A DNA stretch of 9,069 nucleotides. Source: UBA5760 sp964649385. Its GTDB lineage: Bacteria > Chloroflexota > Dehalococcoidia > Dehalococcoidales > UBA5760. The stretch is taken from positions 1 through 9,069 of the forward strand of contig CAZYRA010000046.1 in NCBI GenBank assembly GCA_964649385.1, given 5' to 3'. This document shows positions 1 to 6,610 of the stretch, in pieces. A program made the position numbers and the translations under genes. Below the pieces are notes generated by a model, which saw only the letters and a list, made by a program, of their open reading frames with translations, made no database searches and was not told where the DNA came from. Each line of letters opens with the position of its first letter. Position 1 is the first letter of the stretch.

Positions 1-48
1 GGTTTCCTAAACCGCGTGTCGTGCGTTCGAGTCGCACCAGGGGCACCA
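1..48 (+). tRNA. tRNA-Arg(CCT), 3' part only
   Basis: This is the 3' part of a tRNA that reads AGG codons; the acceptor 5' strand, D arm and most of the 5' anticodon stem lie before the window. The anticodon loop TTCCTAA occupies 4-10, with T33 at position 5, anticodon CCT at 6-8 and purines after it. The stem GGT (1-3) pairs with ACC (11-13). A five-base variable region (16-20) is followed by the T arm GTGCG-TTCGAGT-CGCAC (21-37), which pairs perfectly. The acceptor 3' strand CAGGGGC (38-44), discriminator A (45) and an encoded CCA (46-48) follow. The anticodon assignment is direct from the loop position; the 5' half cannot be checked here. Confidence 0.9.
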
Positions 49-126
49 CTTTTTGTAGCTAAAATGACCTGCCCCAGAGAAGAATCCGGAAAATAGCAAG
101 AGCGACTAAGTGCGGCCCGGCTCAAG

Positions 127-1014
127 CTAGAGGGGCCGGATCAGAAGTATCGGGCCGGAGATTTCGCTCACTAACTTCGTGGCGACACTCCCCAGGACCC
201 AGCGACTAAGTCCGGAGCGGGCATGGGTTGACATCACAACCAGGCTAAAGGGACTGGCATTGGCATAGTCAACAATCTGTTCCGCGGGCTCACCGGTAAG
301 CACCTTGGAATGCACACTGAGGCCGGCTTTCTGGAGCCGCTCTTCTACTCTAGCCAGGTATTTCTCAATCTCTTCCCGCGTCTCCGGTATGTTGCTGAAG
401 TAGTGGTCGGACATAACCGGGGAATCAGCAACCCTGAGCAGGACCACATCCACCAGTTCAACTCCGCTTTGCTCTGCCAGTGCTTCAACATGGGGAAGTA
501 CCGCTTCAGCCATCTCCGAACCATCCAGCGGCACCAGTATCGTCCTTTTCGGCCACATATCATAGGTAACATCCTGAGGGCACCGCGCCGGGACAAGCCA
601 AACAGGCACCTTCGAGGCACGGAGTACCTTGTCCACCACACTACCGATAGCCCAGCGCTTGAGTCCGGAACGGCCGTGGGTCGCCATAAGAATCAGGTCG
701 ATACTATTTTCGTCAGCGTAACGGAGGATTTCTTCCGCCGGGTAACCAGAAGCAAGCTCACCACACACCTCTACCTCCTTCTTCCCCGGTCCAGTTTCCG
801 CCTTTTTCCACGCCTTTTTTGCCTGCCCCCTGATAACCTCAGCCTTACGCTCAATATAAGCCCGATGCATAGGGGTCAACTCACTTTCCTCCGGCTTGTA
901 AACATGAAACAGGACTACATCCAAGCCCAGTCTACCGACAAGCCCTCTAACATAAGGTAAGACTACCTCGGAAAGTTCCGAACCATCCAGCGTGACCAGC
1001 ATCCTCCGGTACAC
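127..1014 (-). CDS. Universal stress protein, two tandem UspA domains
   Basis: A 295-residue cytoplasmic protein of two UspA folds, expected to bind ATP or a similar nucleotide and to support survival under stress; the exact role is unknown. Domain 1 covers about residues 3-142 and domain 2 about 157-295. Each opens with a (V)xLDGSE strand-loop (LVTLDGSE near 6-13, LVPLDGSE near 160-167). Each ends with the nucleotide-loop pattern: ATHG-x9-GS at 111-125 and STHA-x9-GS at 262-276. In domain 2 the conserved Gly is replaced by Ala, so its nucleotide binding may be weaker. The start is a GTG at 1014, chosen because GGAGGT lies six bases upstream and a strong promoter sits just beyond; the next in-frame ATG (residue 5) has no room for a ribosome site. 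It is transcribed alone, divergently from the ABC operon. A long open frame on the opposite strand is a shadow. Confidence 0.93.
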   Translation of the reverse strand: MYRRMLVTLDGSELSEVVLPYVRGLVGRLGLDVVLFHVYKPEESELTPMHRAYIERKAEVIRGQAKKAWKKAETGPGKKEVEVCGELASGYPAEEILRYADENSIDLILMATHGRSGLKRWAIGSVVDKVLRASKVPVWLVPARCPQDVTYDMWPKRTILVPLDGSEMAEAVLPHVEALAEQSGVELVDVVLLRVADSPVMSDHYFSNIPETREEIEKYLARVEERLQKAGLSVHSKVLTGEPAEQIVDYANASPFSLVVMSTHARSGLSRWVLGSVATKLVSEISGPILLIRPL

Positions 1015-1020
1015 TCTTAC

Positions 1021-1026
1021 ACCTCC
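1021..1026 (-). promoter_or_regulatory. Ribosome binding site deciding the GTG start of the Usp gene
   Basis: GGAGGT on the minus strand, six bases before GTG at 1014-1012. It supports GTG rather than the internal ATG four codons later. Confidence 0.8.
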
Positions 1027-1047
1027 GACTATAGCTACCGCTATGAT

Positions 1048-1076
1048 ATAATATGTTACCCATCATGGTATGTCAA
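1048..1076 (-). promoter_or_regulatory. Sigma-70 type promoter of the Usp gene
   Basis: On the minus strand a perfect -35 box TTGACA (1076-1071) is followed by exactly 17 bases and the -10 box TATTAT (1053-1048), one mismatch from consensus. The predicted transcription start is near 1041, giving a leader of roughly 27 bases that contains the GGAGGT ribosome site. This is the best promoter in the window and indicates a housekeeping sigma factor of the usual bacterial type. Confidence 0.85.
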
Positions 1077-1121
1077 TACAGGGCAGCCTCCGCCTGTTCC
1101 TACACAAAGGTAAGTCCGAAG

Positions 1122-1130
1122 TGTTAAAAT
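1122..1130 (+). promoter_or_regulatory. Possible extended -10 promoter of the ABC operon
   Basis: TGTTAAAAT reads as TGnTAnAAT, an extended -10 element with one mismatch in the hexamer. No recognisable -35 box lies 16-18 bases upstream. It would leave a leader of about 90 bases before the ATG at 1230. No other good candidate is visible in 1077-1229, and the rest of this divergent intergenic stretch shows nothing I can name. Confidence 0.3.
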
Positions 1131-1229
1131 AGCACAAGGCAGGCCATTACACGGAGAGAGCTTACGGGCACCGCTATGACAACCTCATAAGGTAGCCCCT
1201 ATCGGCCGGGAACTACTTCCAGGAGAAAG

Positions 1230-2213
1230 ATGAGCGATTACATTATAGAAGTAAACAACCTGGTCAAAAAATTCGGCGATCTGGTGGCGGTAGACCATAT
1301 CAACTTCCAGGTGGCGCAGGGAGAGCTCTTCGGCTTCCTGGGCCCGAATGGAGCCGGTAAGACCACCACCATCAATATACTGTGCACCCTAGCCAAGCCA
1401 ACATCGGGGAAGGCTACCGTTAACGGCTTTGACGTGGTACGACAGCAGAATCAGGTGCGCCAGTCAATCGGACTGGTCTTTCAGGATCCCAGCCTCGATG
1501 AGCGGCTCAGCGGACTGCAGAACCTGCGCTTTCACGCTATGGTCTATAACGTACCCGCCTCGGTCCGCGAGAAACGGATTGAAGAAGTGCTTAAGATAAT
1601 GGAGCTCTGGGACAAGCGCAGTAACGACGTACGCACCTACTCAGGAGGGATGAAACGCCGCCTCGAACTGGCCAGAGGTCTGCTCCATTATCCCAAGGTA
1701 CTGTTCCTCGATGAGCCCACCATAGGGCTTGACCCGCAGACACGCAACCGCCTCTGGGAATACATACTAGAGCTAAAGCGGCGGGAAGGGACCACCATCT
1801 TCCTGACCACACACTACATGGACGAAGCGGATAAAGCAGAGCGCATTGCTGTTATGGACTACGGGAAAATCGTGGCTATGGACACTCCTGATAGGCTGAA
1901 GCGCAAGGTAGGTAAGGACGTCATCACTGTGAAAACGGATGACAACACCAAAGCCGCCGAAGAAATCGGGGCCCGCTACCAGATTGAGGCGAGACAGGAT
2001 AATGATGAGCTGGTCTTTGCCGTAGAGCACGGTGAGAAGTTTCTGCCCAAATTCATCAGGGAATTCGGCACCAAGATACTGAGCGTCAGCCTGCGCCACC
2101 CGAGCCTGGACGATGTCTTCCTCAAGCTCACCGGCCGGGAAATTCGCGAGGAGGAAGTGAGTGACACCTTCAAGGCTATGGTCCGCCAGCACGGCCGTCA
2201 CATGCGGCGCTAG
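1230..2213 (+). CDS. ABC transporter ATP-binding protein, DrrA-like (ABC-2 exporter)
   Basis: A 327-residue ATPase that powers an ABC-2 type exporter at the cytoplasmic membrane. All nucleotide-binding elements are intact: Walker A GPNGAGKT (38-45), Q-loop VFQD (Q85), signature TYSGGMKRRLELARG (136-150), Walker B VLFLDEP (157-163), D-loop GLDP (166-169) and H-loop TTH (H195). The C-terminal tail carries the DrrA/DUF4162-type domain, roughly 228-302, ending in the hallmark PSLDDVFLKLTG (291-302). DrrA relatives export daunorubicin and other hydrophobic drugs or lipids; the substrate here is unknown. AGGAG at 1221-1225 lies four bases before the ATG. The permease gene starts eight bases after the stop codon, so both are almost certainly translated together and form one transporter. 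Confidence 0.95.
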   Translation: MSDYIIEVNNLVKKFGDLVAVDHINFQVAQGELFGFLGPNGAGKTTTINILCTLAKPTSGKATVNGFDVVRQQNQVRQSIGLVFQDPSLDERLSGLQNLRFHAMVYNVPASVREKRIEEVLKIMELWDKRSNDVRTYSGGMKRRLELARGLLHYPKVLFLDEPTIGLDPQTRNRLWEYILELKRREGTTIFLTTHYMDEADKAERIAVMDYGKIVAMDTPDRLKRKVGKDVITVKTDDNTKAAEEIGARYQIEARQDNDELVFAVEHGEKFLPKFIREFGTKILSVSLRHPSLDDVFLKLTGREIREEEVSDTFKAMVRQHGRHMRR

Positions 2214-2221
2214 AGGAAGCA

Positions 2222-3010
2222 ATGAATAATCTACGGGGAATCTATACCATCTGGTACCGCGATATACTACGCTTCTGGCATGATAGGGTACGCCTGGTGG
2301 GGGCCATCTTTCTACCCCTTCTCTTTCTCTTTGTCTTCGGCAGCGGTTTCGGCGGTATGATGGGTAACCTCGGCTCAGGGGTAAACTTTACCCAGTTCAT
2401 CTTCCCCGGCATTATTGGTATGACGGTACTGATGAGCTCCTTTATGGCCGGCATCTCGGTAGTCTGGGACCGGGAATTCGGCTTCTTGAAAGAGGTGCTG
2501 GTGGCACCGATAAACCGCGCCTCGGTAGCGATGGGGAAAACACTGGGCGCCGCCACGGTAGCGATGATACAAGGGTCAATTATTATGCTGTTTGCCCCAC
2601 TAATCGGGGTCGCACTCACTGCAACGACCGCGGCAACCATGCTACCCCTGATGTTCCTGCTGGCGATTACCATGGGCGCCTTCGGCGTCCTGCTGGCAAC
2701 CCGCATCAGGTCGATGGAGGCGTTTCAGGTAGTAACGCAGATGCTGCTGTTTCCTATGATATTTCTCTCCGGGGTATTCGTACCGCTGGACGAAGCACCG
2801 GCATGGATGAGCAACCTGACCAAGATTAACCCGGCCACCTACGGAATCACCAGCATCCGCCAGGTAGCCCTGGGGGAGACATCAGGGACCACCTTCGGGG
2901 TCAACCTGTTCGGGCAGACGATGTCGCTCTGGAATAATGCCGGCATACTGGCAATCATCGGTGCCGTCATGATTCTGCTGGCGATGTGGTCTTTCCGCAA
3001 TCAGGAATAA
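2222..3010 (+). CDS. ABC-2 type transporter permease, DrrB/NodJ-like
   Basis: A 262-residue integral membrane protein, the channel-forming partner of the upstream ATPase. Six hydrophobic segments are visible at about residues 24-43, 59-82, 107-131, 138-160, 169-190 and 239-257. The loop after the second segment holds the ABC-2 family motif REFGFLKEVLVAPI (84-97), the coupling region toward the ATPase, followed by a basic Arg. The conserved FLSGVFVPLDEAP (181-193) and NPATYGI (203-209) stretches near the C-terminal half are typical of this family. The ribosome site AGGAA (2214-2218) directly follows the ATPase stop codon, which implies translational coupling. A homodimer of this permease with two ATPases would be the usual complex. 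Substrate unknown; drug, polyketide-like or lipid export are all possible. Confidence 0.93.
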   Translation: MNNLRGIYTIWYRDILRFWHDRVRLVGAIFLPLLFLFVFGSGFGGMMGNLGSGVNFTQFIFPGIIGMTVLMSSFMAGISVVWDREFGFLKEVLVAPINRASVAMGKTLGAATVAMIQGSIIMLFAPLIGVALTATTAATMLPLMFLLAITMGAFGVLLATRIRSMEAFQVVTQMLLFPMIFLSGVFVPLDEAPAWMSNLTKINPATYGITSIRQVALGETSGTTFGVNLFGQTMSLWNNAGILAIIGAVMILLAMWSFRNQE

Positions 3011-3020
3011 TCCATACAAG

Positions 3021-3025
3021 AGGAG
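3021..3025 (+). promoter_or_regulatory. Ribosome binding site deciding the GTG start at 3034
   Basis: AGGAG sits eight bases before GTG at 3034. An ATG at 3026 directly behind it is out of frame with the long reading frame, so GTG is the start. Confidence 0.7.
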
Positions 3026-3033
3026 ATGGATAA

Positions 3034-4839
3034 GTGCGCGAAGACAGTGCCGGCCCGGATAGAAAGAACCTCTACCTTCTTTCTACCGGTAAATCTATCA
3101 CCTCACTAGTCCCCTTCTCCTGCCCGCTGGAAGAATACCGCGCTGCCTTTGCCGAGCGGGAACACCCTTTCCTTAACTACTATACCTTCGAGAAAGGGGG
3201 CGTCCGGAAACGGAGCCTCTCCAGGGGGGAGTTCTGGGACCTTGCCCAATCAGCGGCTTCCTGCTTAAGCCGGCTGGGAATAGGCAAAGGCGGCCGGGTA
3301 GTCCACTGTTTCTCCGTTAATAGCCTTCACGACCTTGCCTTCAGAATGGCCGCGGTACTGGTGGGGAGCGTGCCGGTTACCATCAACTGGCAGGCCGACG
3401 ACAACGAACGCATCTGCTATAAGGCAACCATAACCGGGGCAAAGCTGCTGGTATACGACCACGGTTTCAGCAAACGGGTGGCAGAATTTAGACCGGACCT
3501 GCCCGGGGTATCCTTCTTGCCCGCCGCACAGGTTGAGCACTTCGAACCTGCCGCCGGCTGGAGTCCGCCAACACTTGACTACGAAGATGAACGGGTAATC
3601 GTCTTTACCTCCGGTACCACCGCCAGACCCAAGGGGGTCAGCCTGCCCCACCGGAGCTACCTAGCCAATCGGCTTACCTTCGAGAAGTGGCTTGGCATGT
3701 CGGAGGATACGGACCTGGACCTGCTGCTGGTCAACCCCTTGCACCATGCCAACTCAACCGCTCTATCAGACTGGGGTATGCGCCGCCCCCGGGCTATCAT
3801 CCACCTCGTGGAACGCTACTCGACGCCGTACTGGAAGATACTGGTAGAAGCTGCCGAAGGGAAGCGTGGCATACTCTTTGCCGCCCTGGTCTCCCGCCAC
3901 ATCGACTTCCTGGAGTCCCTGGTCAACACGTCAAGACTGCCGGTCGAAGAAGCCAGACTAAGAGAGGCACTAACGCAAACCGATATTATGATCGGCTCGG
4001 CGCCGGTGGGACCGAAAACGGTAAAGCATGTGCTCAAGTTCGGCGGGCATCTGCCACGTGTCCGCTTCGGCTCAACGGAGACCTGTCTTGAGGTAGTGGC
4101 AACCCCTATAACGCTGGCGCCGGAAGCGCTGCTGGAAGCATTTGAGGCTGGCTGGTCGCACCACTACCGGGGTGAAGCAATTACCGGCTACTACATCGGA
4201 AGGGAGCACTTCCCCTTCACCAGGGTCAAGGTGGTGGAGTCGATTGAGCCGGAGGCGGGGGACTATATGCAGCAGTGTGAAGTCGGCGAGCCAGGGTACC
4301 TAATCACACAGGGGGCAAATACCATGAACGGCTACGTAGGTGATGCTGAAGCCACGGAGTCCGTCTTCCGGGAAGGGTGGTATGTCGGCCTGAAAGATAT
4401 TGCCTTTGCCCTAAAGAATAGAAGTGACGGAGAGATGGACTACTACTGGATGTCCCGTGATTCCGAGCTGCTTATCCGCGGTGGCGTCAATTACGCCTAT
4501 GACCAGGTGGCCGCCGAACTGAGCGGATTCCTGGCCACCAGCTTCCAGATGATACCCAGGGAATTCCAGCTGGCAGTAGTCGGCCTCAGGCTGAATAGCG
4601 AACATGAGGACAGCTGCTGCGTAACGATAGAGCTGGGCAAAGAGGCGAGCCACCGTGAAGCGGAGCTAAAGTCCACCTTTCTTGGAAAGGCCTACCAGGC
4701 ACTCGCCAAGGGCAGCCGCCCCGACTACCTGCGATTCGCCCCTATTCCCCGTAACTTCAAGGGCGCTATCCTCTACCCCCGCTTAAAGCAGGAGTTCCTA
4801 AACTCGGTGAAGCAGAATGCCGTCTCCCGCCGCCAGTAG
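3034..4839 (+). CDS. ANL-superfamily adenylate-forming enzyme (acyl-CoA synthetase-like), atypical A7 and A10 motifs
   Basis: A 601-residue member of the acyl-CoA synthetase, NRPS adenylation and luciferase superfamily, which normally adenylates a carboxylic acid and passes it to CoA or a carrier. The phosphate-binding motif FTSGTTARPKG (191-201) and the A5 motif FGSTET (345-350) are intact. The large N-terminal domain covers about 1-470 and the small C-terminal domain about 475-600, with the hinge region SRDSELLIRGG (474-484). Two motifs are odd. The A7 motif, usually YxTGD, reads WYVGLKD (449-455), with D455 as the probable ribose ligand. The A10 motif, usually PxxxxGK, reads PRNFKGAIL (572-580), so the Gly-Lys is Gly-Ala and the nearest Lys (K575) precedes the Gly. 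The start is GTG. It lies 23 bases after the permease and probably shares its mRNA. The substrate is not recognisable; activity could be altered or specialised. Confidence 0.85.
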   Translation: MREDSAGPDRKNLYLLSTGKSITSLVPFSCPLEEYRAAFAEREHPFLNYYTFEKGGVRKRSLSRGEFWDLAQSAASCLSRLGIGKGGRVVHCFSVNSLHDLAFRMAAVLVGSVPVTINWQADDNERICYKATITGAKLLVYDHGFSKRVAEFRPDLPGVSFLPAAQVEHFEPAAGWSPPTLDYEDERVIVFTSGTTARPKGVSLPHRSYLANRLTFEKWLGMSEDTDLDLLLVNPLHHANSTALSDWGMRRPRAIIHLVERYSTPYWKILVEAAEGKRGILFAALVSRHIDFLESLVNTSRLPVEEARLREALTQTDIMIGSAPVGPKTVKHVLKFGGHLPRVRFGSTETCLEVVATPITLAPEALLEAFEAGWSHHYRGEAITGYYIGREHFPFTRVKVVESIEPEAGDYMQQCEVGEPGYLITQGANTMNGYVGDAEATESVFREGWYVGLKDIAFALKNRSDGEMDYYWMSRDSELLIRGGVNYAYDQVAAELSGFLATSFQMIPREFQLAVVGLRLNSEHEDSCCVTIELGKEASHREAELKSTFLGKAYQALAKGSRPDYLRFAPIPRNFKGAILYPRLKQEFLNSVKQNAVSRRQ

Positions 4840-4881
4840 TGTCAAAGAACTTGAACTGGCAGGCAAGCCGACATAGTAAAA

Positions 4882-4911
4882 TTGATTTCGTCACCCAATC
4901 TCTGCTTAAAT
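4882..4911 (+). promoter_or_regulatory. Putative promoter of the bL25 gene
   Basis: TTGATT (4882-4887) is followed by an 18-base spacer and TTAAAT (4906-4911), preceded by TG at 4903-4904 as an extended -10. Each hexamer matches consensus at four of six positions. The predicted start near 4918 lies just upstream of the strong ribosome site. The 96-base gap before the bL25 gene also supports separate transcription. No terminator is evident after 4839. Confidence 0.45.
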
Positions 4912-4923
4912 AGAAGGAGACAG

Positions 4924-4930
4924 AAGGAGG
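4924..4930 (+). promoter_or_regulatory. Ribosome binding site deciding the ATG start of bL25
   Basis: AAGGAGG lies five bases before ATG at 4936. The frame is open further upstream to a TTG at 4882, but that start has no ribosome site and would add a non-homologous 18-residue leader. Confidence 0.85.
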
Positions 4931-4935
4931 TAATA

Positions 4936-5583
4936 ATGGAGGGTATCGCACTAAAGGCTACCGCCAGAGATATAGTGGGTAAGAAGACCAGGTTCCTGCG
5001 CCGCGAGGGCATCACCCCAACCCACATCTTTGGTCACAATCTTAAATCACTGGCACTGCAGTGTAACACTGATGAACTTAGGCGCGTTATCGCCCGGGTC
5101 GGGATGACCGCTCTCTTTAGCCTGGGAATTGACGGCGAAAAACGCCCCCGGAAGGTACTCATTCGAGAGATTCAAAATGACCCACTGGGCAGGCAAATCC
5201 TGCATGTCGACTTCTACCAGATAGAAATGACAGAGAAACTGAAGATTGATGTTCCCATTATCCTCGGCGGTGAAGCCCCGGCGATGAAGGTAAAGGGACG
5301 CTCGTTACATCAGTCCCTTACCAGCCTGAACATCGAGTGCCTGCCCGATAAGCTGCCCCACGAAATAGAGGTTGACTTAAGCCTCCTAACCGAACTGGGA
5401 CAGTCAATCCATGTCAAAGACCTGGGGCTAAGTACGGATATCACCGTCATCAACGACCCCGAGCAGCTAATCGTTAAGATCAGTGAAACGGCAGCGGCAA
5501 GGGCAGAAGAGGGAGAGGAAATCGCCGCGACTGGGGGAACCGCCCCGCTTCAAGCAGCGACGGAAAAGAAGCCAGCCGAGTAA
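4936..5583 (+). CDS. rplY: 50S ribosomal protein bL25, long Ctc/TL5 form
   Basis: A 215-residue long form of bL25 (Ctc in Bacillus, TL5 in Thermus), which binds 5S rRNA in the large subunit central protuberance and is stress-linked in some Gram-positives. The N-terminal 5S-binding beta-barrel is about residues 3-93. It opens with IALKATARDIVGKK and R18-x-LRREGITP (the usual REGxxPA region, followed by IFG in place of YG), and it ends in the family hallmark ILHVDFYQI (88-96). The TL5-type C-terminal beta domain covers about 100-183, with IECLPDKLPHEIEVDL and the conserved SIHVKDLGL (157-165). The tail after 183 is rich in Ala, Glu and Gly and likely disordered, as common in this form. Start chosen from the ribosome site at 4924-4930. 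It sits between the ANL enzyme and the Xer gene with no functional tie to either. Confidence 0.93.
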   Translation: MEGIALKATARDIVGKKTRFLRREGITPTHIFGHNLKSLALQCNTDELRRVIARVGMTALFSLGIDGEKRPRKVLIREIQNDPLGRQILHVDFYQIEMTEKLKIDVPIILGGEAPAMKVKGRSLHQSLTSLNIECLPDKLPHEIEVDLSLLTELGQSIHVKDLGLSTDITVINDPEQLIVKISETAAARAEEGEEIAATGGTAPLQAATEKKPAE

Positions 5584-5626
5584 GCCGGTAACACTATATG
5601 CTCCTCAAGAGGTATGGATAGCACCC

Positions 5627-5655
5627 TTGATTGTGTTATGTTAATATGTTATGTT
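5627..5655 (+). promoter_or_regulatory. Putative promoter of the Xer operon
   Basis: TTGATT (5627-5632), a 17-base spacer and TATGTT (5650-5655); each hexamer matches consensus at four of six positions. An alternative -10 is TAATAT (5642-5647) with an upstream TG at 5639-5640 but no good -35. Both overlap the direct repeats at 5634-5657. No terminator for bL25 is obvious in 5584-5626. Confidence 0.4.
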
Positions 5656-5657
5656 AA
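5634..5657 (+). repeat. Two 11-base direct repeats upstream of the Xer gene
   Basis: TGTTATGTTAA occurs at 5634-5644 and again at 5647-5657, exact copies with a two-base spacer and a period of 13. The pair covers the putative -10 region of the Xer promoter, so it could be an operator for a dimeric regulator binding direct half-sites, or simple A/T-rich sequence. What binds it is unknown. Confidence 0.5.
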
Positions 5658-5690
5658 AGAAACCTTCGAGCTTGATATGCAAGGGATGCT

Positions 5691-6596
5691 ATGAAAGAGG
5701 CTATTAATAGTTTTCTTACCTATCTCACCGTGGAGAAGGGCTTCTCCCCGAACACGATAGCCGCCTATCGAAATGACCTTGAGCAATTGAGTGAATTTGC
5801 CACGGAAGAGGCAGCTAAGAGCGGTTCTCTACCATCGTGGGCCAGCTTCGGGCGACAGGGAATGCTCAAGTACCTACTAAACCTCAAGGAGAGGAACTAT
5901 GCTGCCACTACCATCGCCCGCAAGGTAGCCGCTCTAAGGTCATTCTTCAACTTTATGAAGGCTGAAGGGACAGTCAACGACAACCCTTCACAGAACATCG
6001 GTTCACCCAAGGTAGGCCGATCATTACCCAAACCTATCTCCATCAGCGAGGTCCACCGTCTGCTGGAACAACCGACCAAACAATCCAAGCCAGAAGCGCG
6101 AAGGGATGTGGCAATACTACAACTACTGTACGCCAGCGGGATGAGGGTAAGCGAGCTGGTATCCCTGAACCTGGATAACATCGATGTCGAGGAGGGCTCT
6201 GTGCGCTGCCTGGGCAAGGGACAAAAGGAGCGAATTATCCCGATCCACCAGCGGGCTGCCCAGGCCGTTAAAGAGTATGTAAGAGAGGTCCGTCCTAATC
6301 TGGTACACCGCCAAGAGGAGACGGCCCTGTTCGTTAACGCCCGCGGCGAGCGGCTGACCAGACAGGGACTCTGGCAGATACTCAAGGAATACGCCAGGGC
6401 AGCCGGGCTGGAAAACATCACTCCTCACACCTTGAGGCATAGCTTTGCCACTCATATGCTGTACGGTGGGGCTGACTTAAGGTCGGTCCAGGAACTACTG
6501 GGCCATGCCAACATCTCAACAACGCAGGTCTACACCCACCTTACTACCGAGCATATCCGCCGCACCTATGAAGAATCCCATCCGAGAGCTAAATAG
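5691..6596 (+). CDS. xerD: Tyrosine recombinase XerD/XerC (chromosome dimer resolution)
   Basis: A 301-residue site-specific tyrosine recombinase, the usual size for Xer proteins (about 300). It cuts and rejoins DNA at dif to resolve chromosome dimers, probably recruited by FtsK. The N-terminal SAM-like core-binding domain is about residues 1-95, opening with FLTYLTVEKGFSPNTIAAY. The catalytic domain is about 110-298. All catalytic residues are visible: R152 (ASGMRVSEL), K176 (GKGQKER), H246 and R249 (HTLRH), H272 (LLGHANIS) and the nucleophile Y281 (VYTHL). Spacing agrees with E. coli XerD (R148, K172, H244, R247, H270, Y279). The ATG is preceded by AAGGG at 5681-5685. XerD versus XerC is a judgement. 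It heads a likely operon: the next gene starts 14 bases after its stop. I see no sign that it is a phage or island integrase. Confidence 0.93.
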   Translation: MKEAINSFLTYLTVEKGFSPNTIAAYRNDLEQLSEFATEEAAKSGSLPSWASFGRQGMLKYLLNLKERNYAATTIARKVAALRSFFNFMKAEGTVNDNPSQNIGSPKVGRSLPKPISISEVHRLLEQPTKQSKPEARRDVAILQLLYASGMRVSELVSLNLDNIDVEEGSVRCLGKGQKERIIPIHQRAAQAVKEYVREVRPNLVHRQEETALFVNARGERLTRQGLWQILKEYARAAGLENITPHTLRHSFATHMLYGGADLRSVQELLGHANISTTQVYTHLTTEHIRRTYEESHPRAK

Positions 6597-6610
6597 AGGG
6601 GAGGTTATCG

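Noticed and set aside
113..138. Inverted repeat CGGCCC / GGGCCG spanning the Usp stop codon, as a possible terminator
   Set aside because: There is no U-run after it on the minus strand and it overlaps the coding end. GC-rich local repeats such as CCGG are common here.
101..211. AGCGACTAAGT at 101-111 and 201-211
   Set aside because: About ten such 11-base matches are expected by chance in a window of this size, and one copy lies in the Usp coding sequence. A remnant of a duplicated domain is possible but not supported.
310..960. Long open frame on the plus strand opposite the Usp gene
   Set aside because: It has no ribosome site and its protein shows no fold-like pattern. The minus strand carries clear UspA motifs in tandem, so this is a shadow.
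1176..1190. Four-codon mini-frame ATG ACA ACC TCA TAA in the ABC leader as an attenuator peptide
   Set aside because: The only nearby ribosome-site-like sequence (GGAGAG, 1153-1158) is too far upstream, and no terminator hairpin follows.
1773..2222. Minus-strand open frame opposite the ABC ATPase C-terminal part
   Set aside because: It lies over the conserved DrrA-type domain of the ATPase gene, with no ribosome site or motif of its own.
5691..6596. Xer gene as integrase of a genomic island anchored at the tRNA-Arg
   Set aside because: Length, catalytic spacing and operon partners match a housekeeping Xer, and no phage or island genes or repeated tRNA ends are seen.
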